A stretch of 64,000 nt of DNA from Leucosporidium creatinivorum (lineage: Eukaryota > Basidiomycota > Microbotryomycetes > Leucosporidiales > Leucosporidiaceae): the NCBI GenBank assembly GCA_001600635.1, contig BCKL01000019.1, forward strand, positions 551,232 to 615,231. Direction: 5' to 3'. The notes below the pieces were generated by a model. It saw nothing but the letters and a program-made list of their open reading frames with translations, made no database searches and was not told the origin of the DNA. The position numbers were made by a program, and so were the translations under genes. This document shows positions 21,999-31,437 of this stretch, one piece after another (the stretch's first letter is position 1; every line of letters begins with the position of its first letter).

Positions 21999-24900
21999 CC
22001 CCCCCTCGACCGTGCAGGTGGTGGAAGCACACCGAGGGCTGCTCGATGCCGCTCGAAGGCGTCGCGAGGCAGTGCCTTGGTGAAAGTGTCGGCGACTTGC
22101 TCCCTCGTGCCGACGTAGCTGACCTTGGTGATTCCTTCCTCCTTGGCGTCTCGGCCGACCTGCTCGTGGACTCGGACTTGGCGGAACCGACGGTGGTGCG
22201 CTCCATCATTGTTGAATGAGATCGCCGCCTTGCTGTCCGTGAGGAGGGGAATTGGCGCCAACGGTGCGAAGCCGAGCTCCGAGGAGAGTTGGTGGAGCCA
22301 AACGGCGTCCTTGGTGCTCTCGGCGATGGCGAGAGCTTCCGCCTCGCCGGTCGAACTCGCCGCTCGGTCCTGCGTACTCGAAGCCCATGTGATTGGTGCT
22401 CCTGCCATCTTGTAGACGAAGCCCGATGTCGAGCGCCACTTGGGAGCGTCCGCAAAGCTGGCGTCGGCGTAGCCCTCGAGACCTCCTCCGTCCCTCTTGT
22501 AGTAGAGGCCGAGTTCGGCCGTTGTGTAGAGGTAGGCGACGAGGCATCTCGCGGCCTTGCAGTGCTCCTCGGTCGGTCCTGCGCTGTAGCGCTGCAGAAC
22601 GCCAATGGCGTAGGCGGCGTCGGGGCGGCAGGCGTGGACGGCGTAGATGACGGAGCCGATGATGGAGAGGTAGCGTTTGACGTCCTCGGGGGACGCGCTC
22701 TTGTCGATCGCTGGCAGCTTGAGGTGCGCCCCTGGCTCCATCGGGAAGTAGGTTGGCCTGATCTTGCCCTCGCCGAAGGTCTTCTTTCCGAGCGTGCGAA
22801 GGTACTGAGGCAGCGAGAGGTGGTATCCATCGTCGGCTCGAATGACTTGGATGCCGAGAATCGACTTGGGTGCTCCGAGTTCCTTGATCTTGAACTGCTC
22901 CTTGAGCCCTCGCTTCTGGCGGTCGATCTCGGCCTGGCGCTTCGAGACGTGCAGATTATCGTCTACGTATGATGCGATGTAGGAGTACTCATCGATGCCG
23001 TTGATGTTCTGCTTGATCGCAAAGACGCAGCGGTCCGACCTGGTGGGCTTGTATCCGAGGAGTCGAACTCGACGAGCGAAGGTGTCGTTCCACTCGCGTC
23101 CAGACTGCTTGAGGCCGTAGATGCTCTTCTTGAGGTGGAGGATGCAGTTGGCGAGTTGTGGTGCGAGCTCGACGATGACCTTGGGGATGATCATGTAGAG
23201 GTTGGTCTCGGAGAGCTCGGCGTGGAGGTAGGCCTTGGAAACGTCCGTCTGCTCGACCATGTAGCCGTTCATGGCGATGAGGGCGAAGAGGTATCGCAGT
23301 GCTGGATTCTTGAGCGTGGGCGAGTACGTCTCGTGGAACGAGCTGGGGCTCTGGCTCGATCCGAGAGCGACGAGGCGAGTACGAAAGTCGATCGTGTTGC
23401 CGTCGAGGTCGAGCTTCCTCGTGTAGACGAACTTGCTGGGTACGATCTCGGCGTTACGGGGTAGCTCTGTCCTCGGGATGATGTTGTAGACGTCGTACTT
23501 CTCGGGTGTCCCTAGAGCCCAGAATTCGTCTAGCATGCCCTCGATCCATTTCGGCGAGTCCTTGTCCGCGAGCGCCTCTTTTGTCGTCCTTGGGTCATCA
23601 CTCGGTAGCGTGAACATCTCGATCGTCTCGTCGCCGCTCGTCCTTGCTGCTGCGTAGGCCTCGTAGCCGTCTCTCAAAGCAAACGCCCCCCCTCGAACGA
23701 ACTGGTCGAAGGGGGTGTCCTCCTCTTCATCGGCTCCTACTTGTGCTTGCTCCTCCTCACGTCTCCTGTCCACCACCGCTCGTCGCCGCGAGCGCTGCTC
23801 TCCGTCTTCCCAGTCGGGAGGGGGAGGGACGTCGGTCATCTTGGGACCGGCGCCGGCGAAGCTCGACGAGGTGACTGGTCGCTCGTTGGCAGTTGGCGAC
23901 GAGGGTTGTTGTTGGTGAGGTGCGGGAAGACGAGGAGGCGGAGGAGGCGGAGGGCTCGCCCGGCGAGGAGGAGTTGCTCCTTCGAGGTCGCCTGGGTCTC
24001 GTGGACGATCTCGGTGATTCGATGACGATGATCTCGATGATGACGACGATGATGAAGATGATGCAGATGTACTCGTAGATCTCGGGTTCTCGACGTTCTT
24101 CTCCTGCTCGGCGCGAGTCTTGGCGGCGTTCTTCTTGGCGACGGGATCACGACGAGGCCGAGTGTAGATGTTCTCGTGCCTGCTTGGATACTGGTCGTCG
24201 TCGTCGTCGTCCGAATCGCTCGCTGTAGAGCTCGGCGGAGGGGTAAGCAGCGTCGGAACCGAATCTCGGTGCTCTGCGCTTGGACGTACAGAAGGCGGGA
24301 GGGCTCTTGCTGCCTTTAAACTCCCGCTAATGTAGTCCTCGGGACGAGAAGCCAATGGGAAGACGTTCTCGTTGAAGGTTGCGGACCTGGCTCGGACGAT
24401 CTTGCGACCGGACGGCTCCGAGAGGTCGAGGAAGCGGTAATGCGAACTCGAGGTGCCGTAGCCGAGGAAGAGCATCCTCTTGGCTGTCGGTTCGAGCTTG
24501 ATGCGCTTCTCCTTGGGCGTGAAGACGTAGGCTTCGCAGCCCGGCGTGCAAAGATGCGAGAGGTCGACCTTGGTGTTCTCGGTCCAGAGGAGGATGGGGA
24601 TGGCGAACTTGATGCTCGAGTGTGGCGTCCTGTTGTAGAGGTAGACGACCGTGTTGATGCCTTCTCCCCACCACTCCGCTCCGAGACCAGCTTGGAGAAG
24701 GACGGCCCGGCAGGCGGGGGTGATGGTTCCGTTGATGCGCTCGGCGCGGGCGTTGTTGCGGGGGGTGTAGTCGATGGTACGCTGGTGCTCAATTCCGAGT
24801 GACTTGAGGTAGTCCTCGAAAGCGTGGTTGACGTACTCCGAGCCGTTGTCGGTCCTCAGAGCCTTGACCTTCTCTCCCGTCATCCGCTCGGCGCGCGCGA

Positions 24901-26668
24901 CGAACTCCTTGAACGCCTCGAGAGCGTCGCTCTTCTTGGCTAGGAGCACGACGTAGAGGTACCTCGTATGATCGTCGACGAATGTGATGATGTAGCGCTT
25001 TCCTCCGATTGAGAGCGTCCCCATGTCGAGGAGGTCGGAGTGGACGAGAGCGAGTCGGCGTGGAGCTCGCTTGGTCGAGAGAGGGAAGGGCTGTTGCTTG
25101 AGCTTCGCCTGCAAGCAGGTCAAGCACAGCTTGACTTCTTTGCAAACACTATCAACGGTATCATCGGAAAGCAAGCGAAAGCCAGTGATAGCAGTCGAAG
25201 CCCCTAACCTGTTGATTGTGCGCGTAGAGAGGTGACACATGCGACGATGTGCTGTGAGCCGGTCGATCTCTGCCGAAGCTGAGAGACCGAACTCACGGGG
25301 AGGGTCGACGACGTTGGCGTCGATGTTGGAAAGGCGACCGTTGGTCGAGGTAGCGGTGAAGACGACCTCGCCCTTCTTGTCGAAAGCAGTCGTCTTGTCG
25401 CCCTTGATGGTGAAGTTGAAGCCGAAGCTGCGAGCGAGAGCGCCGGTCGAGACGAGGGTGTGCTTGCACTTGTCGAGGATGAGGACCTTGCCGAGAGTGA
25501 GGATGCGACCGTCCGAGGTGCGGATGGCCATCGATCCTGCCTCGGTCGCGACGACGCTGCCTCCAAGTCCCTCGATGCTGATGGGCTTGTGGAGGGTGAC
25601 GATGTTGAAGAGGAGGTGACGATCTCCGGTGAGATGGACGGTCGCTCCCGTGTCGAGAACGAGGCCCCTCGAGCTTCCTCCGCCGACGAGCGCCATCCAT
25701 CCGTCGCCGTCCTCGTGGAAGGAGTTGATGACGGCGTCGGCGACTTGTCCCTTCTCGGTGGCGTCGCTATCCTCGTCGTCCTTGGCGACCTTGGCCTTCT
25801 CCTTCCTGCCCGAGCCCTTCTTGCCCGCCTCGTCGCCCTTCGAGGCCTTCTTCTTGTCCTCAAAGTAGCGGTTACGCTTGGCGTCATCCCTGCAGTCGCT
25901 AGCCCAATGCCTACCCTTGTGGCAGGCAGGGCAGTCGGAGGGGGGCTTCTTCTTGGAGGAGCCCGAACTGGAGGAGCGGTTCGGCGATCCGTAGAGGGCC
26001 GACTCGGTGTTGGAGGGCGACGTGTTGCGAGACGACTTGAGGACGATGTTGGCGCGGAGAGTGTCGTTGAGGGTCTCGATGGAGGGAGGTCGGTCCTTGC
26101 CGGCCGAGTGGATCTTGAGGCTAGTCGCAAACGAGGTGGGAAGCGAGCGCATGAGGATGACCGAGGCGAACTCGTCGATGGTCGTGTTCTTGGCCTTGAC
26201 GTTCTCGAGGATGGCACTGAACTCGGTCATCTTCTGGTCGAAGGTCTTGAGCGACGAGTCGCCTCCAGAGAAGTCGAAGTCGAGCATGCGAGTAGACTCG
26301 GCGACGACGGTGCTGGACGAAGCGGGGTCGTACTTCCTCTTGAGCGCGTCGAAGACGTCCTTGACGGTCCTCGCGTTGGTGGGGATGACCTTGGCGGCCA
26401 CCTTGTCGATGGTGCCGTTGATGATGGCGACCAGTTGGCCCTGCTCGTCGATCCACACTCCCAGCTCCTCCGAGTCGTCTGGCGGTCTCGCTACTCCCGC
26501 TCCCGCGGTCGTTCCCTCGCCGAGGTAGTGGTCGAGGTAGAGGCCGTAAGTCCTCATCATCATCCTGTACCACTCGTGATAGTTCTCGGGCCCGATGAGG
26601 CGAGCGTCCTTGTCGACGAGACGAGTAGGGATGGATCTCGCGCGTTTAGGGGCGTCGTTGTTGGGCAT
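21986..26668 (-). CDS. Copia Gag-Pol polyprotein (1560 aa, intact frame)
   Basis: A single frame with no frameshift between Gag and Pol. Gag occupies about residues 1-300, with a Copia-type UBN2-like region and a CX2CX4HX4C zinc knuckle (about 248-261). The protease has D-T-G-A (about 336). The integrase has an HHCC zinc finger (HRRMCH ... CLTC) and a catalytic D-D-E triad: HSDLLD (about 544), TDNGSEY (about 608), ARAERING (about 645). An acidic Ser-rich linker lies near 800-950. The reverse transcriptase has YVDD (about 1234), and RNase H has ADASFAD and STGEAEALAIAES near the C-terminus. Together these copy element RNA to cDNA in cytoplasmic particles and insert it in the genome. All visible catalytic residues are present. 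The last codons overlap the polypurine tract and the 3' LTR. Confidence 0.95.
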   Translation of the reverse strand: MPNNDAPKRARSIPTRLVDKDARLIGPENYHEWYRMMMRTYGLYLDHYLGEGTTAGAGVARPPDDSEELGVWIDEQGQLVAIINGTIDKVAAKVIPTNARTVKDVFDALKRKYDPASSSTVVAESTRMLDFDFSGGDSSLKTFDQKMTEFSAILENVKAKNTTIDEFASVILMRSLPTSFATSLKIHSAGKDRPPSIETLNDTLRANIVLKSSRNTSPSNTESALYGSPNRSSSSGSSKKKPPSDCPACHKGRHWASDCRDDAKRNRYFEDKKKASKGDEAGKKGSGRKEKAKVAKDDEDSDATEKGQVADAVINSFHEDGDGWMALVGGGSSRGLVLDTGATVHLTGDRHLLFNIVTLHKPISIEGLGGSVVATEAGSMAIRTSDGRILTLGKVLILDKCKHTLVSTGALARSFGFNFTIKGDKTTAFDKKGEVVFTATSTNGRLSNIDANVVDPPREFGLSASAEIDRLTAHRRMCHLSTRTINRLGASTAITGFRLLSDDTVDSVCKEVKLCLTCLQAKLKQQPFPLSTKRAPRRLALVHSDLLDMGTLSIGGKRYIITFVDDHTRYLYVVLLAKKSDALEAFKEFVARAERMTGEKVKALRTDNGSEYVNHAFEDYLKSLGIEHQRTIDYTPRNNARAERINGTITPACRAVLLQAGLGAEWWGEGINTVVYLYNRTPHSSIKFAIPILLWTENTKVDLSHLCTPGCEAYVFTPKEKRIKLEPTAKRMLFLGYGTSSSHYRFLDLSEPSGRKIVRARSATFNENVFPLASRPEDYISGSLKAARALPPSVRPSAEHRDSVPTLLTPPPSSTASDSDDDDDDQYPSRHENIYTRPRRDPVAKKNAAKTRAEQEKNVENPRSTSTSASSSSSSSSSRSSSSNHRDRPRDPGDLEGATPPRRASPPPPPPPRLPAPHQQQPSSPTANERPVTSSSFAGAGPKMTDVPPPPDWEDGEQRSRRRAVVDRRREEEQAQVGADEEEDTPFDQFVRGGAFALRDGYEAYAAARTSGDETIEMFTLPSDDPRTTKEALADKDSPKWIEGMLDEFWALGTPEKYDVYNIIPRTELPRNAEIVPSKFVYTRKLDLDGNTIDFRTRLVALGSSQSPSSFHETYSPTLKNPALRYLFALIAMNGYMVEQTDVSKAYLHAELSETNLYMIIPKVIVELAPQLANCILHLKKSIYGLKQSGREWNDTFARRVRLLGYKPTRSDRCVFAIKQNINGIDEYSYIASYVDDNLHVSKRQAEIDRQKRGLKEQFKIKELGAPKSILGIQVIRADDGYHLSLPQYLRTLGKKTFGEGKIRPTYFPMEPGAHLKLPAIDKSASPEDVKRYLSIIGSVIYAVHACRPDAAYAIGVLQRYSAGPTEEHCKAARCLVAYLYTTAELGLYYKRDGGGLEGYADASFADAPKWRSTSGFVYKMAGAPITWASSTQDRAASSTGEAEALAIAESTKDAVWLHQLSSELGFAPLAPIPLLTDSKAAISFNNDGAHHRRFRQVRVHEQVGRDAKEEGITKVSYVGTREQVADTFTKALPRDAFERHRAALGVLPPPARSRGGVRA
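21999..22007 (-). other. Polypurine tract of the Copia element
   Basis: In element orientation GAGGGGGGG directly precedes the 3' LTR TG. It is also read as codons near the end of Gag-Pol. Confidence 0.85.
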
Positions 26669-26960
26669 GACGGCGGGTGTTGACGCACGTGATGGTACGG
26701 TGGTGGTAGAGTGGTGGGAGTCTTGCGAGTGCGATCGCGAAGGTGTTGGACGAGGAGTGAAGGGAGGGCGAGCGGGCGCGTCGTCGTCCTGCTGGTCCTC
26801 GTGCTCTTGCTGCAGCTTGACGTTGCTAGGACTAGGAGCTTGCTCGTAGGGCGAGTCCTAGTGCAGGTGAAGAGGAATGTGCTGCTTGGCAGCTGGTTGG
26901 ACCACTTGCTGTGGTGCGAGAGCTCCTCGAGAGTTGAGCGTCTTGTTGAGGCAGTCGAGT

Positions 26961-26983
26961 GAGCTCGTTGTAGGCTTATAACC
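26961..26983 (-). other. Primer-binding site, complementary to an internal tRNA region
   Basis: Starts immediately after the 5' LTR. The plus-strand bases contain CTTATAA flanked by GG and CC, which looks like a tRNA anticodon loop (C-U-anticodon-A-A with UAU). Copia elements often prime from a 5' half-tRNA ending at about position 39-40, and this site fits that. tRNA-Ile(UAU) is the best reading; initiator tRNA-Met differs at one loop base. Confidence 0.55.
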
Positions 26984-27511
26984 TAACAGAGTCGGCTCTC
27001 GAGTCGGGCTGTGGCTCAGAGCTCGTGAGAAGTCTGTAATATATGAAGACTGCTACCCATGCTCACCTGTGGCTCAGANNNNNNNNNNNNNNNNNNNNNN
27101 NNNNNNNNNNNNNNNNNNNNNNNNNNNNNNNNNNNNNNNNNNNNNNNNNNNNNNNNNNNNNNNNNNNNNNNNNNNNNNNNNNNNNNNNNNNNNNNNNNNN
27201 NNNNNNNNNNNNNNNNNNNNNNNNNNNNNNNNNNNNNNNNNNNNNNNNNNNNNNNNNNNNNNNNNNNNNNNNNNNNNNNNNNNNNNNNNNNNNNNNNNNN
27301 NNNNNNNNNNNNNNNNNNNNNNNNNNNNNNNNNNNNNNNNNNNNNNNNNNNNNNNNNNNNNNNNNNNNNNNNNNNNNNNNNNNNNNNNNNNNNNNNNNNN
27401 NNNNNNNNNNNNNNNNNNTCGTAGCGAGGTCGAGCGAGTACTGAAATGAGTGCTGATATATCGTACATGGAATGGTGAAGCGATAGAGGTGCGAATGCCT
27501 ATGCTCGGACA
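26984..27511 (-). repeat. 5' LTR, interrupted by an assembly gap
   Basis: The first 95 and last 93 plus-strand bases equal the ends of the other LTR. The middle is N. From the 440-bp partner LTR the missing part should be about 252 bp, not 340. Confidence 0.9.
27079..27418. other. Assembly gap (340 N)
   Basis: Lies wholly inside the 5' LTR. It begins within the second copy of the LTR's 27-bp direct repeat, which probably caused the break. Confidence 0.99.
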
Positions 27512-27516
27512 CCACG
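27512..27516. repeat. Target-site duplication, right copy (CCACG)
   Basis: Matches 21554-21558. Confidence 0.9.
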
Positions 27517-27550
27517 CCGTGTCGCAGAGAGTCGGGTGGTGGGCTGGCAT
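27517..27550 (-). pseudogene. Family member 2: start codon and first codons, cut off by the Copia element
   Basis: ATG at 27550-27548 followed by about 11 codons that match the N-termini of the intact paralogs (P-x-x-C/D-x-A-W pattern). The frame runs straight into the target site and resumes at 21558. Confidence 0.75.
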
Positions 27551-27927
27551 CTCAGATAGAGGGAGTGAAGGGCGGCGAGGAAGTCAAGAGAAGGAGGGAG
27601 GGGAAGACTGGAAGAGGTGAGTCCTCGGCTGTAAGTCCGAAAGACAGCGCCGAGCGGTGAAACACAGCGCGCTGAAGCTGAACAGCAGTGCATTCGAGCT
27701 CCCTCGATAGCAGCGCACTAAATACCGCTCTCCGGAGGTCCCAAGCCTCTGACGGACTTGCTGGACTTGGCGGTGCAGGCAAGTAAAGGACGAGGGAGCC
27801 TGAGCTCGGCGATAACTTTGATGTTCTGGTGTTTGCTGAGGGACAAGAACGGCGACCTATAGATGCTCTTGAACGGTTCATTACTTGCCCAAAGAAAAGT
27901 TCTTTGAACTTTGACCGGCGAGCATCC
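27551..27927. other. Intergenic between family members 2 and 3
   Basis: About 380 bp with no coding signal. It should hold the promoter of the split member 2 and the terminator of member 3. Confidence 0.4.
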
Positions 27928-27931
27928 TCCC

Positions 27932-28992
27932 TCAAGCCCAACGCTCCCTCAGCTCCTCCTCCGAGACGCCCGAACGCCGAGCTTGCCTGGGGCTCAGCGA
28001 GGGTACATGCTGGTGTCCTTCGCTCATCTGAGTAGCACCACATGGAATACGACACAGAGTCAGGACCGGCTGTGAAAGCTCAGTGTTAGGATTGGACTCA
28101 CAAAGAAAGAAGCAGCCGCGCCGGAAGGACTGCCAGAGTGAGAGGCCAGGGATTCGATGCCCTTCAAGAAGGAGAAGTTTCAGCTCATCTCCTACTATGG
28201 CACTCTCTGCAGCAACACCTCTCACCTTGTCGTACGCTTGCGCCGTCACAACTCCCTCGGCTCGGCGAAGAGGGTCGAGGTGGTTCCAGTCCCGTGCGCA
28301 GAGGTAGACGATCTGATTGGCATCTTCTATTGCCTGACATGAGTTGACCTAGATACACAGAGAGAGGAGTAAGGAAGTTCGTCAGCCTTTGCTTCCGGAA
28401 TGACTGGCTTCTTTGCAGCCTCGGCGATGATGATTGACCGCCGCCGGCAGGCAGAGAGAAGGTCCAAGGGGAAGGGGCTCACCATGTCCCTGGCCACCGT
28501 TTCTATATAACTTTTAAACGTGTAGTACACGTCCTTGCGATCCATCAGCTATGCCGGAAAAGGCCAGATCCTGGAGGTCAGCACGGGTCCGGCGCCGAAA
28601 GATCCTCCGCTCCCGCCAACAAGCCTCACAGTACAAAATGGGGTGGAACGATGGTCATGCCCGGTGAAGGTTTTCAAGAGAGTCTGCCGTTTCTCCAATC
28701 CTTGTGGAAGTTGCGGGAGCCCAGTCTTCAAAAACTCTTCCCTTTGCTTCTCCGTCATCTCCAAAGTCCTGGTCACGGCGGATAGCAGTGTAGCCTGCAG
28801 CCCTGGATATCCATCATACTTCATAGGTAGTGGTAGAGGCCCCTGCAACAGGTGGCATAGAGCCTGGCGAGCTGTGAACGCTGCTCGCCACTTTTCGTCC
28901 GGGGAATAGACAGAGAGGGGAGGCAGGGCGTGCTCGACGGGAGTGCGAGACCAGGCAAGGTCGCACGGCGTAAATCTAGCTGAATCTTCCAT
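27932..28992 (-). CDS. Subtelomeric paralog family, member 3 (249 aa)
   Basis: Intact gene with exons 28992-28630, 28548-28483 (66 nt), 28348-28226 (123 nt) and 28129-27932. It shows all family landmarks: DLAWSR, ALPPLSV, W-x-x-A-F-x-A-R-Q-x-L-C-H-L-L-Q-G, LPMKYDG, the LM start of exon 2, and C-terminal HVPSLSPRQARRSGVS ... RWA. Exons 4 and 5 of member 1 are fused here (34 plus 31 codons, exactly the sum), a clean loss of the last intron. No known domain; function unknown. It lies in inverted-repeat arm A, next to the 7TM gene, and has a near-identical mirror copy at 59120-60178. Confidence 0.8.
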
Positions 28993-29354
28993 GCTGGCGG
29001 CGAGGGACGGAGGAAGAGACGAGGCGTAAGTAGCCTAGCGTGAAGTGAAAGACGGCGGCGCGGACCTCGGCGACGCTCCGCTGGCTCAGCGGTGCGCGAG
29101 AAGGCGGGCTGTGGTCGTCTTCCAGTGAGCGCACCGGAGATCAGCGTACGTGGGCGGCGCTGCGGAACTGCCGGTGCATCCGTTGCACACCTGTCGAAAC
29201 AGAGGAACGGCCGAGGGCGAGTCTCGGCGATGAAGCTCGGCGCGCTTCGCTCTCGCCTACGATATCAGCCGGCAACCCGAATACAGAACAGCAATTGGCA
29301 AGGTACAAAGCGTCTATTACAGTAAGCTATCTACAGCCTCCAGCTCGGCTCGGC
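28993..29354. other. Divergent flank between member 3 and the 7TM gene A
   Basis: About 360 bp, 5' of member 3 and 3' of the 7TM gene. Nearly identical to 58758-59119. No other feature seen. Confidence 0.5.
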
Positions 29355-30725
29355 TCAGACCCTGCTCAACTCGTGCTGCCCGCCAAAAGCCGGCTGCTCC
29401 TTCTCCCACTCCCCACCACCAGTATACGTCCCCTTCTTCATCGCCTTCTCAATCGTGTCCCTCTTCCTTCCCTCTTCAATGTCGAACACGGCGTTGAGGT
29501 TGACGGAGAGATAGAGAGCCGTGACGATGAGCTCGGGGAGGGCGGAGAGGAAGTAGAAGGCGATTTTGCCGGAGATGGCGGTGATGGAGGGGGTGGGAGT
29601 CTTGACGTAGATGTAGATCTTGTAGGCCGAGGCGATGGACTGTGAGAGGAGAGAGGGGATGAAGGGAGGTGGAGGGTGAGGATGGGAGGGAAGCGATTGG
29701 CAGAAGAGCGAGGGCGAGAAGAAGAGGGAGGAGAGGTCAGCTACAGCTCTCGTCAAGAGCCTCCAATCGAGATCACGAAACGAGGGCCACTCACCAAGAT
29801 CGCTCCAGCGGCAACCAGCATCAACGAAGCCCTCCAAGGAAGCGAGTTGTCCCTCGCCTGCGCGAGCAGAGTGACGAGAACACAGGCGACGGTGATGACG
29901 AGGCAGATGATGGCGTTGGCGTCGCGGCAAGAGTTGAGAGTTGAGAGCTTGCCAGCGTCGTTGCCGACCGAGGAGATTTGAGAGCCGGCCTGCGAGGAGC
30001 GAGCGTGAGGTCAGCTTCGGCGTTGTGGTTGCAAGTCGAGAAGCTGTCCTGTTGAGCCACTCGAAGGGGAGACCGAGAATCAAGAAACTCACATAGATTC
30101 CCAAGATTAGCGCGACCATCAAAGCCAGCTTGAGGAGAATGAGAGCCCGGTGGAGGAGATCTCGGCTCTCGGGGCTGGGAGGAGTGTTGCGCTTGATGTG
30201 GTAGCCGACCAGGGAGAGCAGGGGCTCGCAGAGCAGGATGAAGCCACAGAGGAGGAGGATCTAAGTGCGTGGAAGCAGAGCAGGTCAGCCCTCGGCNTTC
30301 AATCGACCTCGGCGCGAGAGAGTNAACNCACCTGCTCTCNAATCATGAGACTCTCGCTGACCTCCGTCTGCGAAGCCTGAATGGCACGGAGGATCCAAGT
30401 GACGATGCGAGCGACGATGAAGATGCAAGGTCGCAGAAGGATGAGGGTGCGAGAAGCCGGCTTGACGTTGCGCCAAACGGCAACGGGGACGAGGAGGATG
30501 TAGGCGATCAGGAAGATGATGGATCTGGGAGGTGTAAGGTGTCAGTGCCGAGATCTGTAGCCGCTCAGCGCCTCTTTTCAGCTGCTCGGACTGCTCGGCG
30601 CCGTCTCGCCTGCCCCCTTCCCACTTCGACCGAGCTGTAACGAGATGAACTCACGCTGCCAGATCTTGTCCTTTGAGTGGAAAGCCTCCAGTAAGCGATA
30701 GTCCAGCGGGGAAGATGTCTGCCAT
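29355..30725 (-). CDS. Seven-TM fungal membrane protein, copy A
   Basis: Five exons mirror those of copy B and give about 303 residues. From ATG 30725, hydrophobic segments occur as IIFLIAYILLVPVAVW, ILLRPCIFIVARIV, ILLLCGFILLCEPLLSLV, ALILLKLALMVALILGIY, AIICLVITVTCVLVTLL, LMLTAAGAILSIASAY and FYFLSALPELIVTALYL, with a basic C-terminal tail. The topology resembles RTA1-like or GPCR-like fungal proteins of unknown function (DUF7702-type, from memory). No enzymatic motif. An N falls in a codon before the second splice donor (NGA) and another in the donor itself (GTGNGT), so the sequence here is a mixed consensus. Copies A and B differ mainly near intron 3 and by a 6-bp length change. Confidence 0.7.
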
Positions 30726-31437
30726 GGCGATTCGGTGTTGAGGCTGGTCGGAGAGAGCTCGAAAGAGGGGATGTGAGCGAGTCGAGTTGAAGTGAAGGGA
30801 AGGAAGAGGAGGGAGAGCAGCCGTGAGCAGGTCATACTGGTCTGCACCAATTTAGCATCCCNTCAGCGCGTGCGAATAGGCTGCAGAAAGAGCGAGTTGC
30901 GAAGTGCGAAGAGAGGGAGCGAGAGCTGAGACAGCTCGTTTGGAGCGAGAGGGAGGCGGTGATACGGCGGGCAGGGGTAGGAGATACGAGATGTAGTCCA
31001 TTAAAAATGTGGCTGCTCGGTGCAGCTCCTTCGGCGCATGAGAGAGGAGGGAGGAGAAGGGGGAGTAGGAGGAGAGGGAGCTCTAGAGGCGTCTGCGCCC
31101 CAGTTCAAAGAGAGGGGCTGTAGGGGAGCAACAGCGGTAGAGCATCGAGAAGAGCAGAGCTTTGACCTGTAGTCAGCTTCTACCATCCTCTCGGGAGCGA
31201 ACGAGGCTCGGCCCCCTCTTCGCCGAGTCTCGCTTCGTGCTGCATCCTCCTGAGTCGCCGTCCGCCTCTCGAGACAGGTGACTGTTATCTTCAATCAGAT
31301 TCATGACAAAACAAGATACCTCACCCCGCTATAAACCCACAGAAACCCTCGAGAAGCGAAGTCGGGCACGCCGACCCAATCTCCTTCCACCTTCCGCTCG
31401 ACAGCCCTCTTCGACTTGGACAGCTCCAAGAAGCTTT
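30726..31437. other. Intergenic upstream of 7TM gene A; end of arm A at 31244
   Basis: Includes a conserved CT-rich promoter-like block shared with arm B. Similarity to arm B ends near 31244. One N at 30862. Confidence 0.5.

Larger units (their letters stand above)
21559..27511 (-). mobile_element. Ty1/Copia LTR retrotransposon (5.95 kb, nominal)
   Basis: A complete element on the minus strand: 5' LTR 27511-26984, primer-binding site, one Gag-Pol frame (26668-21986), a G-rich polypurine tract and 3' LTR 21998-21559, flanked by CCACG duplications. The domain order protease-integrase-reverse transcriptase-RNase H makes it Pseudoviridae-type (Copia), not Gypsy. The LTRs agree at all 188 positions that can be compared, so insertion is recent and the element may be active. 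It interrupts exon 1 of a host gene. The assembly gap in the 5' LTR makes the exact length uncertain by about 90 bp. Confidence 0.95.
27928..31244. repeat. Inverted repeat arm A (about 3.3 kb)
   Basis: Reverse-complement copy of 56874-60182. Paired positions sum to 88118 over the 7TM start region and about 88112 to 88110 further out, so there are only a few small indels. Identity is very high around 28550-29640 and 30110-31140, and lower near 27930-28480, 29640-30100 and 31150-31244. Each arm holds one paralog-family gene and one 7TM gene. Five N bases are mirrored in the two arms. Confidence 0.92.

Noticed and set aside
24010-24080. GAT/GAC-rich repeat in the Copia Pol region as a microsatellite or regulatory repeat
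   Set aside because: It codes for the Ser/Asp-rich linker between integrase and reverse transcriptase, which is commonly low-complexity in Copia elements.
25204-26217. Long frames antisense or shifted relative to Gag-Pol (for example 337 codons)
   Set aside because: Arg/Ser/Pro-rich shadows of the GC-rich real frame, with no domain.
27016-27550. Several open frames across the run of N
   Set aside because: They exist only because N is translated as unknown. The true content is LTR sequence and, at 27517-27550, the start of family member 2.
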